From NCBI GenBank assembly GCA_019352035.1, contig JABBNZ010000005.1:34058-98057 (forward strand): 64,000 nucleotides of DNA, given 5' to 3'. Below are positions 56,940 through 64,000 of the stretch, piece after piece; the stretch's first letter is position 1, and the number at the start of each line of letters is the position of its first letter. Position numbers and translations under genes: made by a program. Below the pieces are notes generated by a model. It had not been told where the DNA came from. It searched no databases and worked only from the letters and a program-made list of their open reading frames with translations. Source of the DNA: Pseudomonadota bacterium (lineage in GTDB: Bacteria > Pseudomonadota > Gammaproteobacteria > Steroidobacterales > Steroidobacteraceae).

Positions 56940-59090
56940 GTGGCCAATCCAGCATCGAGTGCGCCCGAGAATCTCGAATCCGGCAATCCCGCAAATGCGC
57001 AGGCGACGCCGCCCCCCACGCAGCGGCCGACAGTCGATCTGACGGCACTCACGGATCGCGATGATTTCCTGCTCGAGCTGGGAGAAGCGCTCGGCGGACA
57101 GGCATCCGTCAACCCCGTCGACTCCATCGACACTGCGATCGGGCAACTTGCCGGCACCAAACGGGGGCAGATGCTGGTGATCGATGCCCGCGCAACGAGC
57201 GATGTGCGCGCGGATGTGCGCCGGGCGACCGAGCAAGCACCGAATGCAGTGGTCATCGTGTTTGCGGAGACGGACGCCGAGAAGCAGATTGCCTCGGCGG
57301 TCAAAGGCACGAGTGTCTTTGCGGTGCTGACGATCCCGATCGAGAGGCCGAAGACGGCGGCCGTGCTGGATGCCGCCATCGCCGATGCCGCGAGCCGCAG
57401 CGCTGGAGGCTCCGGTCCGGGCACGGGCACGGAGCGCAGCAGCGCCACCGGAACCGTGACGCTGGATGCCTTTCGGCCGGCCATGTCCGATCCCGCCAAG
57501 GAGCCGCAGGAGCTGGAGCCTGACGGGCGCAAATGGGGGCTTTGGGCCGGCGTAGGCGCTGCCGTTGTTGCGCTCGCCGCAGGCGGCGCGTGGTATTTCA
57601 GCCACGGCAAGACAGAGCCCGTTACGCATGCCGCCGCGCAAGCTTCGGGCACCGTTGCCACGCACGTCGTGGCAGCGACGCCCAAGGCCGCGGTCGTGCC
57701 ACAGCCTATCGTCGATACATCGATCGTCGCAGGCCGCGTCGACGATCTGCTGGAAAAGGCGCGTCGCGCGATGCGCGATCGTCGCTTCACGGCCCCGACC
57801 GGTGACAATGCGCTCGTCTTCTACCGCTCTGCGCTGGCGGCCGACCCCAAGAGCGGCGAAGCCCAAGACGGCCTTCGCCGCGTGGGTGACGTCTGCATCT
57901 CACGCTTTCATGACGCCATGTCTGGCGCCCACTACAACACGGCCGCTGTGGCACTGGCGACGCTGAAGCTTGCCGATCCTTCCGACCCGCACCTCGGCGC
58001 CTTCCAGCTGCAGCTCTCGACCGCACAGATCACGCAGGCACTCGGCGCGGGCCATGCCAACCACGCCGCGGCGCTCTTGCGCCAGGCCCAGCAGGCAGGT
58101 GCCGTGCCCGCGGCGCAGCTTGCCACCTGGCATGCCGAGCTCGCCCGCGTGCAGCAGAAAGACAAGGTACAGAGCCTGGCCAAGCTGGTGCGCGATCGCA
58201 TCCGTGCCGGTGAGCTGACCAGCCCGGCGGACGACAGCGCCCAGAACTATCTCAGCCAGTTGCGCACGGCGGCGCCGTCGGCCAGTGCGACGGAGCAGGC
58301 GGCCAGTGCGTTGACCGCCGCGTTCTTCAGCAAGGCACAACAGGACGCGCTCGCCGGCGACACGGCGGCCGAGAGCCGCTGGCTCGCCGCCGCGCGCGCC
58401 AACGGGGCTTCGGCCGCCGAGCTCGCCCAGTTCCAGCGGCAGATCGCGAGCGCGCAGGCCGCCTCCGCACACCAGAAAATCGAGCATCTCGTGTCGCTCG
58501 TTCGGGCACGGCTGAGCAGCGGCGAGCTGACCTCCCCGGCCGGGGACAGCGCTGCGGATTATCTGCAGCAGCTCGAGGGCAGCCGTCCCACGGGATCCGC
58601 CGCAGCCGCAGCCGCGCAGGACCGACGGGCACTCGCCGCGAAACTCATCGGGCGCGCCCGCATGGAGATGCGCTCGCACGAGACTGCGCAGGCGCATGCG
58701 GACCTGGCCTCCGCCGCCCGCTGGGGTGCCAGCGCGGCCGCCGTGGCCGCGGTCCGGCGCCTGGATGTCAGCGCGCCGGCCGAGCCGCAGCGCGCAGGAC
58801 CGGATCTGCGGATGCTCGCCGCCGAGCTGAAGCGCATTCACTACGCGGCGCCGCAGTATCCAAACCAGGCGTTGGACGATCGGATCGGCGGCAGCGTCAT
58901 CGTGCAGTTCGTCGTCAACCCGCAGGGCCGCACCACGGACCTCAAGGTAATCCAGTCGACTCCGCAGGGCGTCTTCGACCGCGCGGCAATGGACGCCATC
59001 GCCGAATGGCGTTATCGACCGGCCAAATACGACGGCCGCCCGGTCGCGGTGCCCGTGCGTACCCTGATCCGCTTCGTACTGCCGAACTAG
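56940..59090 (+). CDS. membrane protein with receiver-like domain, repeated periplasmic modules and TonB C-terminal domain
   Basis: The 716-residue protein has an unusual order. Residues about 38-150 form a Rossmann-like receiver domain (DFLLELGEALGGQ, MLVIDAR, AVVIVFAET, VFAVLTIPIERP). Asp82 sits where the phospho-acceptor should be, but the acidic pair and the conserved Lys look absent. One membrane span lies at about 198-220. Three homologous modules follow, near 266-300, 411-442 and 514-545, each with L(V/A)R..(R/L)..(G/R)(E/F)(L/T)(T/S).P..D(S/N)A..(Y/F), in a helical region. A TonB C-terminal domain (about 630-716) ends in IAEWRYRPAKYDGRPV and LIRFVLPN. A canonical TonB has no such cytoplasmic domain. 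The GTG start is preceded by GGGAG. It heads the four-gene signalling operon. Confidence 0.82.
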   Translation: MANPASSAPENLESGNPANAQATPPPTQRPTVDLTALTDRDDFLLELGEALGGQASVNPVDSIDTAIGQLAGTKRGQMLVIDARATSDVRADVRRATEQAPNAVVIVFAETDAEKQIASAVKGTSVFAVLTIPIERPKTAAVLDAAIADAASRSAGGSGPGTGTERSSATGTVTLDAFRPAMSDPAKEPQELEPDGRKWGLWAGVGAAVVALAAGGAWYFSHGKTEPVTHAAAQASGTVATHVVAATPKAAVVPQPIVDTSIVAGRVDDLLEKARRAMRDRRFTAPTGDNALVFYRSALAADPKSGEAQDGLRRVGDVCISRFHDAMSGAHYNTAAVALATLKLADPSDPHLGAFQLQLSTAQITQALGAGHANHAAALLRQAQQAGAVPAAQLATWHAELARVQQKDKVQSLAKLVRDRIRAGELTSPADDSAQNYLSQLRTAAPSASATEQAASALTAAFFSKAQQDALAGDTAAESRWLAAARANGASAAELAQFQRQIASAQAASAHQKIEHLVSLVRARLSSGELTSPAGDSAADYLQQLEGSRPTGSAAAAAAQDRRALAAKLIGRARMEMRSHETAQAHADLASAARWGASAAAVAAVRRLDVSAPAEPQRAGPDLRMLAAELKRIHYAAPQYPNQALDDRIGGSVIVQFVVNPQGRTTDLKVIQSTPQGVFDRAAMDAIAEWRYRPAKYDGRPVAVPVRTLIRFVLPN

Positions 59091-59101
59091 GAAGGCCCCA
59101 C

Positions 59102-61288
59102 ATGAATGTCGCAGGCGCAGATCGCAACCGCCGGCTGATCACCGCCGGCGCGGGTACAGCCCTCGCCCTGGTGATGGGGCTCGCGCTGCTCGCCGGTTTC
59201 AGGCTGGCGACGCAGATTCGCTCCAGCATCACGGCGCTGCAGACCGCGAGCGAGTTGCAGACCTACCCGAGCGTCCTCACGCAGCAGCTGACCGCCCTGC
59301 GGCAGCGTCTGGAAACGCGTGAGTACACCGGACAGGCGCACGAGGAACTGGCGGGCACTGTGGCGCGCTTCAACAGCGACATCCGGCGGCTCACGAAGCG
59401 CAGCGACGGGCAATCGCCGCAGCTGCAGGACGCGGCACGCATGTGGCAGGCATACCGCCCGGTGCTCGCCCCGATCCTCGCCTTCTCCGGTGAGCCTTAC
59501 ATCGACACGGACTCCGGCAGCTCTCTCTCCGACGGCGGCAAGATGTACTACGGGGACGTGCGTCAAGCACAGCTCCTCGCCAAGCAGAACGTCGGCCGGC
59601 TGCATCGGTTGCTCACCGCGGTGACCGACTCGCTCGAGGAGCAGACCTCGGGGGCTGCCGCACGTCTGCGCGAGCTGCTCTCGGGCGGCGTGCTCGCGGC
59701 GCTGGTGCTCGCCGCGGCCGCACTGTATCTGCAGCTCACCCGCGCCAGGCACGAGCGCGTCGCGCGGGAGGCGCAGGAGCAGACCCGCGACATCCTGAAG
59801 ACGGTGCGCGAAGGGTTCTTCCTGCTCGATGCCGACTACAGGATCGGCACCGTCTGGTCCGAGGCCCTGACCCACATCTTCGGCCGCAGCGACTTCGCCG
59901 GCCTATCCTTCGAGAAGCTGCTCGAGGATCGCGTTCCGCCCGGCACGCTCGCCACGGCGGTGAAATACATCAAGCTGCTCTGGGGCGATCGGGCCCACGA
60001 GAACCTGATGAAGAGCATCAACCCGCTCGGGCAGCTCGAGATCAGCATGGACAACGGCCGGGGCGGCAAGGAGACCCGCTACCTGCAGTTCGACTTCCAC
60101 CGCGTCGTCGGCCCCAAGGGCGGCGTCAAGCACGTGCTGTGCTCCGTGGGCGACATCACTTCCAACGTGCTGCTGGCGAAGGAGCTGCAGGAGGCACAGG
60201 AGAACGCGAACGCGCAGGTCGACATGATGGTCGGCATGCTGCACGTCGATCCCCTGCAGCTCGGCTCCTTCCTCGACACGACCGAGACTGGACTGCGGCT
60301 GATCAACGCCATCCTGAAGGAGCCGGCACGCACCGATGCGGAGTTCCGCAAGAAGCTGGGCGGCCTCTTCCGCGAGCTGCACTCGATCAAGGGCGAGGCC
60401 TCGGCCCTGAACCTGATGAGCATCGCCCATCGGGTGCATCACCTCGAGGACACGGTGGGCGAGCTGAAGAAGAAGGCGGAGCTCTCGGGCAACGACTTCC
60501 TGCCGATGGTGCTGAAGCTCGATGAGCTGCTGGCGCATCTGCGCGGCGTGCGCGAGATGGCCACACGGCTGACGGCCCTGAAACCCGGCGCGGGCTCGAC
60601 GGCCGAGCCCGCCGCCGCGCCGTCCAGACCCACGGGCGCACACACCGTGCGCCGCTCCGGCGAGGATCTCTCGCCCATACTGCAGGCGCTCGCCGAGAAA
60701 CTGGCGAAGGATCATCGCAAGTCCTTCAGGCTGAGCCTCTCCGGGCTTGCCGACGTACCTGCCGCCTACCTCGCAACGGTGAAGGATTGCGTCATTCAGA
60801 TGCTGCGCAATTCCGCGGTCCACGGCATAGAGCCGAGCGAGGCGCGCCGTGTCCAGGCGAAGGCGGATGTCGGCGCGGTCCGTGTGGACTTTCGCCGTTC
60901 GAGCGAAGGGTACGAGCTGATGTTCGAGGATGACGGCGCCGGTATTTCCCCGCAGCTGCTGAAGGATGCGGCCGTGCGCAAGAACATCATCACTGCCGCG
61001 GAAGCGGCTTCGATGGACACGCGCACCGCCATGGCCCTCGTCTTCCGTCCGGGTTTCTCAACACAGGACGAGGTCACCATGGATGCTGGAAGAGGCGTGG
61101 GCATGGACGTGGTCGCACGAACGGTCTACGGCCTCGGAGGCAAGATCGGAGTCAGCACGAACCCCGGCCGCTTCACGCGCTTCAAGATCGTTCTGCCCCC
61201 CGCGGGCGAGGCGCGAAGCGGCGAGCGCGCGGACAGGATGTCCGGGCCGCAGGGCCTGCCGCCAGGGATGGCCAGTGGCGTGGCCTGA
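59102..61288 (+). CDS. membrane CheA-like histidine kinase
   Basis: This 728-residue protein has two membrane spans (about 13-33 and 193-212) around a PilJ-type helical periplasmic sensor. A PAS domain (about 228-355) follows, then an Hpt domain with His427 in RELHSIKGEASALNL and a CheA-type ATPase (N box with Asn570 in MLRNSAVHGIE, G1 FEDDGAGIS, G2 GRGVGMDVV). It lacks the CheW-binding P5 domain that ends true CheA, and no CheW, CheB, CheR or MCP is nearby. It should autophosphorylate His427 and pass the phosphate to the receiver encoded next. The start is 11 bases after the TonB-C gene, so it is cotranscribed. Confidence 0.92.
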   Translation: MNVAGADRNRRLITAGAGTALALVMGLALLAGFRLATQIRSSITALQTASELQTYPSVLTQQLTALRQRLETREYTGQAHEELAGTVARFNSDIRRLTKRSDGQSPQLQDAARMWQAYRPVLAPILAFSGEPYIDTDSGSSLSDGGKMYYGDVRQAQLLAKQNVGRLHRLLTAVTDSLEEQTSGAAARLRELLSGGVLAALVLAAAALYLQLTRARHERVAREAQEQTRDILKTVREGFFLLDADYRIGTVWSEALTHIFGRSDFAGLSFEKLLEDRVPPGTLATAVKYIKLLWGDRAHENLMKSINPLGQLEISMDNGRGGKETRYLQFDFHRVVGPKGGVKHVLCSVGDITSNVLLAKELQEAQENANAQVDMMVGMLHVDPLQLGSFLDTTETGLRLINAILKEPARTDAEFRKKLGGLFRELHSIKGEASALNLMSIAHRVHHLEDTVGELKKKAELSGNDFLPMVLKLDELLAHLRGVREMATRLTALKPGAGSTAEPAAAPSRPTGAHTVRRSGEDLSPILQALAEKLAKDHRKSFRLSLSGLADVPAAYLATVKDCVIQMLRNSAVHGIEPSEARRVQAKADVGAVRVDFRRSSEGYELMFEDDGAGISPQLLKDAAVRKNIITAAEAASMDTRTAMALVFRPGFSTQDEVTMDAGRGVGMDVVARTVYGLGGKIGVSTNPGRFTRFKIVLPPAGEARSGERADRMSGPQGLPPGMASGVA

Positions 61289-61303
61289 GGAAGGGAGAGC
61301 GCG

Positions 61304-61702
61304 ATGATTGGGAGCCAAAAGAACGGGTCGGGCGTCAGGCGGTCGCTGCGGCTCTTGATCGTGGACGACTCGAACATCATGCGGCGGCGGATCGAGCGCT
61401 CGCAGCAGTTCGAGGAGCTCGAGGTGGTCGGCACGGCCGCCAACGGCATCGAGGCGCTGGAGATATTCCACAAGACCGATCCTGACATGGTCACGATGGA
61501 CCTGACGATGCCGCAGATGGATGGCATCGAGTGCATCTCGAAGCTGGTGCAATTGAAGCCGGCGGTGCGTATCCTCGTGATCTCGGCCCTGGCGGACAAG
61601 GCGACCGCCGTCGAGGCCATGGAGCGCGGGGCGAACGGCTTCCTCAACAAGCCGTTCACGGACCGGCAGTTGAACGAGGCGATCGCGGAACTGATGTCCT
61701 GA
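61304..61702 (+). CDS. single-domain response regulator
   Basis: The 132-residue protein is a stand-alone receiver (CheY-type): acidic pair Asp21/Asp22, phospho-acceptor Asp66 in MVTMDLTMPQMDG, Thr/Ser in VISALAD, and Lys116 in GFLNKPF. It has no output domain. It is encoded 15 bases after the CheA-like kinase, its likely phospho-donor; the CheX-like protein that follows may dephosphorylate it. Its target (motor, TonB complex or other) is unknown. Confidence 0.95.
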   Translation: MIGSQKNGSGVRRSLRLLIVDDSNIMRRRIERSQQFEELEVVGTAANGIEALEIFHKTDPDMVTMDLTMPQMDGIECISKLVQLKPAVRILVISALADKATAVEAMERGANGFLNKPFTDRQLNEAIAELMS

Positions 61703-61724
61703 AGGCGAGGCGGAGAACGGGCTG

Positions 61725-62171
61725 ATGTTGCGGGAAGAGGAGCTGAAGACTTTCGTCGAGGGCACGACGAACTACTTCGAGGTGGCGGCCCAACAGCCGG
61801 CCACCATCGGCTCGCCGTACCTCATGGAAGGAGCGCCCGCGGTGCACGATTACACGGGAGTCATCAGCATCTCTGGCAAGCGCGAGGGGGTCGTGTACTT
61901 CACCGCGCCGCGGGCGATGCTCACCGTGCTCCTCATGAAGATGCAGGAGAACGACTTCAGCCACGAGACTATGCGCGACCTGGTCGGCGAGGTGGCCAAC
62001 ACCATCTCCGGCAATGCGCGGCGGGACTTCGGCCGCGATTTCGTCATCTCGGTACCGAGCGTCCTCGCCGGGGAGAAGCCCGCGGTGTCGCAGAAGCCCG
62101 GTCAGCGCTCCTTCATCATCCCGATCAACTGGCGCAGCCACTCGGCGAAGCTGATCGTGTCGCTGACCTGA
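61725..62171 (+). CDS. CheX-like phosphatase
   Basis: The 148-residue protein has the CheX/CheC fold with the catalytic pair Glu/Asn in LVGEVANTISGNARRD (ExxN). VVYFTAPRAMLTVLL and the final PINWRSHSAKLIVSLT fit CheX. It would remove phosphate from the receiver encoded upstream. CheX is rare in Gammaproteobacteria outside chemotaxis clusters. It lies 22 bases after the receiver gene and ends the operon; a perfect hairpin follows at 62235. Confidence 0.88.
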   Translation: MLREEELKTFVEGTTNYFEVAAQQPATIGSPYLMEGAPAVHDYTGVISISGKREGVVYFTAPRAMLTVLLMKMQENDFSHETMRDLVGEVANTISGNARRDFGRDFVISVPSVLAGEKPAVSQKPGQRSFIIPINWRSHSAKLIVSLT

Positions 62172-62234
62172 GTCGTCTCGCTGACCTGAGTCCGGGGTGG
62201 CCGGGCGCAGCAGGCGAGGCCCTGTTTCCGCCGC

Positions 62235-62265
62235 GTATCCCACGAGACTCAATCTCGTGGGATAC
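62235..62265. terminator. perfect hairpin between convergent genes
   Basis: Thirteen-base perfect arms GTATCCCACGAGA / TCTCGTGGGATAC with a CTCAA loop separate the CheX gene (plus) and kdpE (minus). There is no T-run on either side, so it may act as a two-way terminator with Rho, or as mRNA protection. Confidence 0.6.
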
Positions 62266-62290
62266 GGCTCGCAGCGCCGGCCCTACCCCC

Positions 62291-62992
62291 TCAGGGTTCC
62301 TCGTCCGCCCGCAGCCGGTAGCCGAGGCCGGCCTCGGTCACGAGATAGCGGGGCTTGCGGGGATCGGACTCGAGCTTGCCGCGCAGGTTCTTGATGCACA
62401 CCCGCAGGCCGCGGGAGTCGCCCTGGCGCTGCGGGCCCCAGACCTCGCGAATGAGCTGGTTCTGCATCACGATCGAGCCCAAGTGCCGGGCGAGGCACTC
62501 GATCACGCGGTACTCGAGCGGCGTCAGGTGCAGCTCCCCCGCGGGCCCGTGGGCTTCGCGCTTGCCGAGGTCCAGCCGGACCTCGCCGAGCTTCAGTGTG
62601 TCGGCCTGCTTCGCGCCGCGCACATTGCGGCGCAGCGCCGCGCGCACCCGGGCGAGCAGCTCCGCTGCGCTGAAGGGCTTGGTGACGTAATCGTCGGCGC
62701 CGGCGTCGAGTGCGGCGATCTTCTGATCCTCCATCGTCCGTGCCGAGAGGACGACGATCGGCACGGGCGACCAGGCGCGCACTCTGCGGATCACGGTCAG
62801 GCCATCGGCATCGGGCAGTCCCAGATCGATCAGCAACAGGTCCGGCTTATGGCTGCGGGTCTCGATCTCGGCGCGCAGCGCCGTGTCGGCCTGGATGACG
62901 CGATACCGCTCCGCCTCCAACAGCACCTTGAGCACGTTGCGGATGCCGGGCTCGTCCTCGATCACGAGGATCTGGTGCATCGCCTCCGTCAC
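62291..62992 (-). CDS. kdpE: two-component response regulator KdpE
   Basis: The 233-residue protein has a receiver domain with Asp56 (LLIDLGLPDADG) and Lys105, and an OmpR-type winged helix with LTPLEYRVIECLARHLG and RYLVTEAGLGYRL. It controls the kdpFABC potassium-uptake operon in response to KdpD. The start is the GTG at 62992, whose bases overlap the kdpD stop (GTGA), or the in-frame ATG at 62980. Translation is coupled to kdpD upstream. Confidence 0.93.
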   Translation of the reverse strand: MTEAMHQILVIEDEPGIRNVLKVLLEAERYRVIQADTALRAEIETRSHKPDLLLIDLGLPDADGLTVIRRVRAWSPVPIVVLSARTMEDQKIAALDAGADDYVTKPFSAAELLARVRAALRRNVRGAKQADTLKLGEVRLDLGKREAHGPAGELHLTPLEYRVIECLARHLGSIVMQNQLIREVWGPQRQGDSRGLRVCIKNLRGKLESDPRKPRYLVTEAGLGYRLRADEEP

Positions 62993-64000
62993 CCGATCGG
63001 CTCCCGGGCGGGAAGCGTGAATTCGAACCGCGCTCCACCGCCCTCCCGGCGGCTGGCCTCGATCTCACCGCCGTGCGCGCGCACAATGGCGCGGCAGATG
63101 GCGAGCCCCAGCCCCGCGCCGATCACGGCGCCCTCCTCGTTGCCGCGCTGGAACTTCTCGAACAGCTTCGCAGGATCGCCCGCCGGAAACCCCGGGCCTT
63201 CGTCTTCAACCACGACCCGCACGAAGTCGCCGTCGCTCCTCGCCAGGACCCGGGAGCGCGTATGCGGCGGCGTGTACTTGCCGATGTTGTCGAGCAGGTT
63301 GCCGAAGACTTGCACCACGAGCCCCGCATCCACGTGGACCGGCGGCAGATCGGGTGACAGACGCACCTCGACGGGATGATCCCGCAACCGCTCCTCGGTG
63401 CGCTCGAGCGCGGCTCCCAGGAGATCATCGAGCGGCTGCCAGTCCCTGCGCAGCCGGACCTGCCCCGACTGGAAGCGCATCAGGTCGAGCACGTTCGATA
63501 CCAGGTCCGACATCTCGCGGGCCTTGACCTCTATGGAGCGGGCGAGCTCTGCCTTGCTGTCCTCCGCCAGCGTCGCGCCGCGCTCGAGGAGGGTGCTGGC
63601 GGCCCCCGCCATCACGGCGAGCGGGGTGCGCAGGTCGTGCGAGATCGAGGCGAGCAGCGTGTTGCGCAGGCTCTCCCGCTCCACCGCCAGACTCGAGGCC
63701 TCGGCAACTTCGGCGAGACGCGCCCGCTCCAGCGCGAGCCCGATCTGGCCCGCGAAGGTGTCGAGAAGGTGGCTCTGCTCCGGCAGCAGCACGCGGCGCG
63801 CGTTGTCGGGCAGGACGGCGAGCACCCCCGCCGTACGGCGCTCATCGCCGAGCGGAACGTAGAGCGCGGGCGCCGCCGGCAGGGTGTCGGAGCCGAGTCC
63901 GGCGCGCCGGCCGTGGTCCGCCACCCACTGAGCGACGGCCAGATCCGCACGGCGAAAGGCATTCTCCGGCGCCTCCCCGCGCGGATAGCGCAGTTTGCCG
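62989..64000 (-). CDS. kdpD: osmosensitive K+ channel histidine kinase KdpD (3' part, cut by window edge)
   Basis: About 337 residues of the C-terminal part are present; the frame is open to the window edge, so the 5' part lies outside. The part seen holds the end of the GAF-like region, with ADHGRRAGLGSDTLPAAPALYVPL. The DHp helix with phospho-acceptor His in LLASISHDLRTPLAV follows, then the HATPase domain (NLLDNIGKYTP, DEGPGFP, GAGLGLAI). KdpD senses low K+ or osmotic stress and phosphorylates KdpE. The upstream neighbours expected beyond the edge are the rest of kdpD and possibly kdpFABC. Confidence 0.93.
   Translation of the reverse strand, partial: GKLRYPRGEAPENAFRRADLAVAQWVADHGRRAGLGSDTLPAAPALYVPLGDERRTAGVLAVLPDNARRVLLPEQSHLLDTFAGQIGLALERARLAEVAEASSLAVERESLRNTLLASISHDLRTPLAVMAGAASTLLERGATLAEDSKAELARSIEVKAREMSDLVSNVLDLMRFQSGQVRLRRDWQPLDDLLGAALERTEERLRDHPVEVRLSPDLPPVHVDAGLVVQVFGNLLDNIGKYTPPHTRSRVLARSDGDFVRVVVEDEGPGFPAGDPAKLFEKFQRGNEEGAVIGAGLGLAICRAIVRAHGGEIEASRREGGGARFEFTLPAREPIG

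Noticed and set aside
63922-63924. A GTG at 63924 as the start of a separate kinase gene
   Set aside because: The frame stays open to the window edge and continues with KdpD-like residues, so the gene is a 5'-truncated kdpD.

Overview
This is a GC-rich (about two thirds G+C by eye), gene-dense chromosomal window with no rRNA, tRNA, insertion sequence, prophage or CRISPR array that I can see. The gene content (SpeA-type arginine decarboxylase, TtcA, a PrkA/YeaH/SpoVR block, a TonB-dependent receptor beside secreted peptidases, KdpDE) points to a free-living Gammaproteobacterium. The Steroidobacter/Nevskia/Xanthomonas side of the class is my guess. The lineage is inferred from gene content only.

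Layout. 1-12.9 kb is housekeeping and small-molecule chemistry: two glutathione-transferase-like proteins, a mercaptopyruvate-type sulfurtransferase, speA, an RRM protein, a methyltransferase-like lipoprotein, a UvrD-like helicase, a Nudix hydrolase, three conserved unknowns and a HAD phosphatase. 12.9-19.1 kb is a minus-strand run: M32 carboxypeptidase, ttcA, a phosphatase/ADP-ribosylglycohydrolase fusion, then an overlapping zinc-peptidase/ATP-grasp pair. 19.3-28.8 kb is a glycogen/alpha-glucan locus (glgA on plus; glgP, glgC, a GH57 enzyme and malQ on minus) without glgB. 29.1-42.7 kb is a nutrient-scavenging region: DUF192 protein, TonB-dependent receptor, M61 peptidase, amidase, double retropepsin-like protein, S9 peptidase, and a membrane/GAF receptor with no output domain.

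42.8-48.9 kb holds a Rid-family protein, an APC permease, a rhodanese, a DUF1615 lipoprotein, a cobalt-type nitrile hydratase operon and a small tandem-repeat membrane protein. 49-56.3 kb has an EF-G-like GTPase, two tiny acidic proteins and the spoVR-yeaH-prkA block. 56.9-62.2 kb is the most unusual part: a four-gene operon of a TonB-C protein with a receiver-like cytoplasmic domain, a membrane CheA-like kinase, a stand-alone receiver and a CheX-like phosphatase. It looks like a complete phospho-signalling circuit without CheW, methyl-accepting receptor or flagellar genes. kdpE and the 3' part of kdpD close the window.

Non-coding signals include a dispersed element of about 120 bp found three times, each time just after a stop codon and in the same orientation. 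There are also a 36-bp direct repeat with a hairpin before speA, helically phased 9-mers plus a palindrome before glgC, an (CGCCCG)8 microsatellite between nthA and a divergent gene, and several clear terminators.
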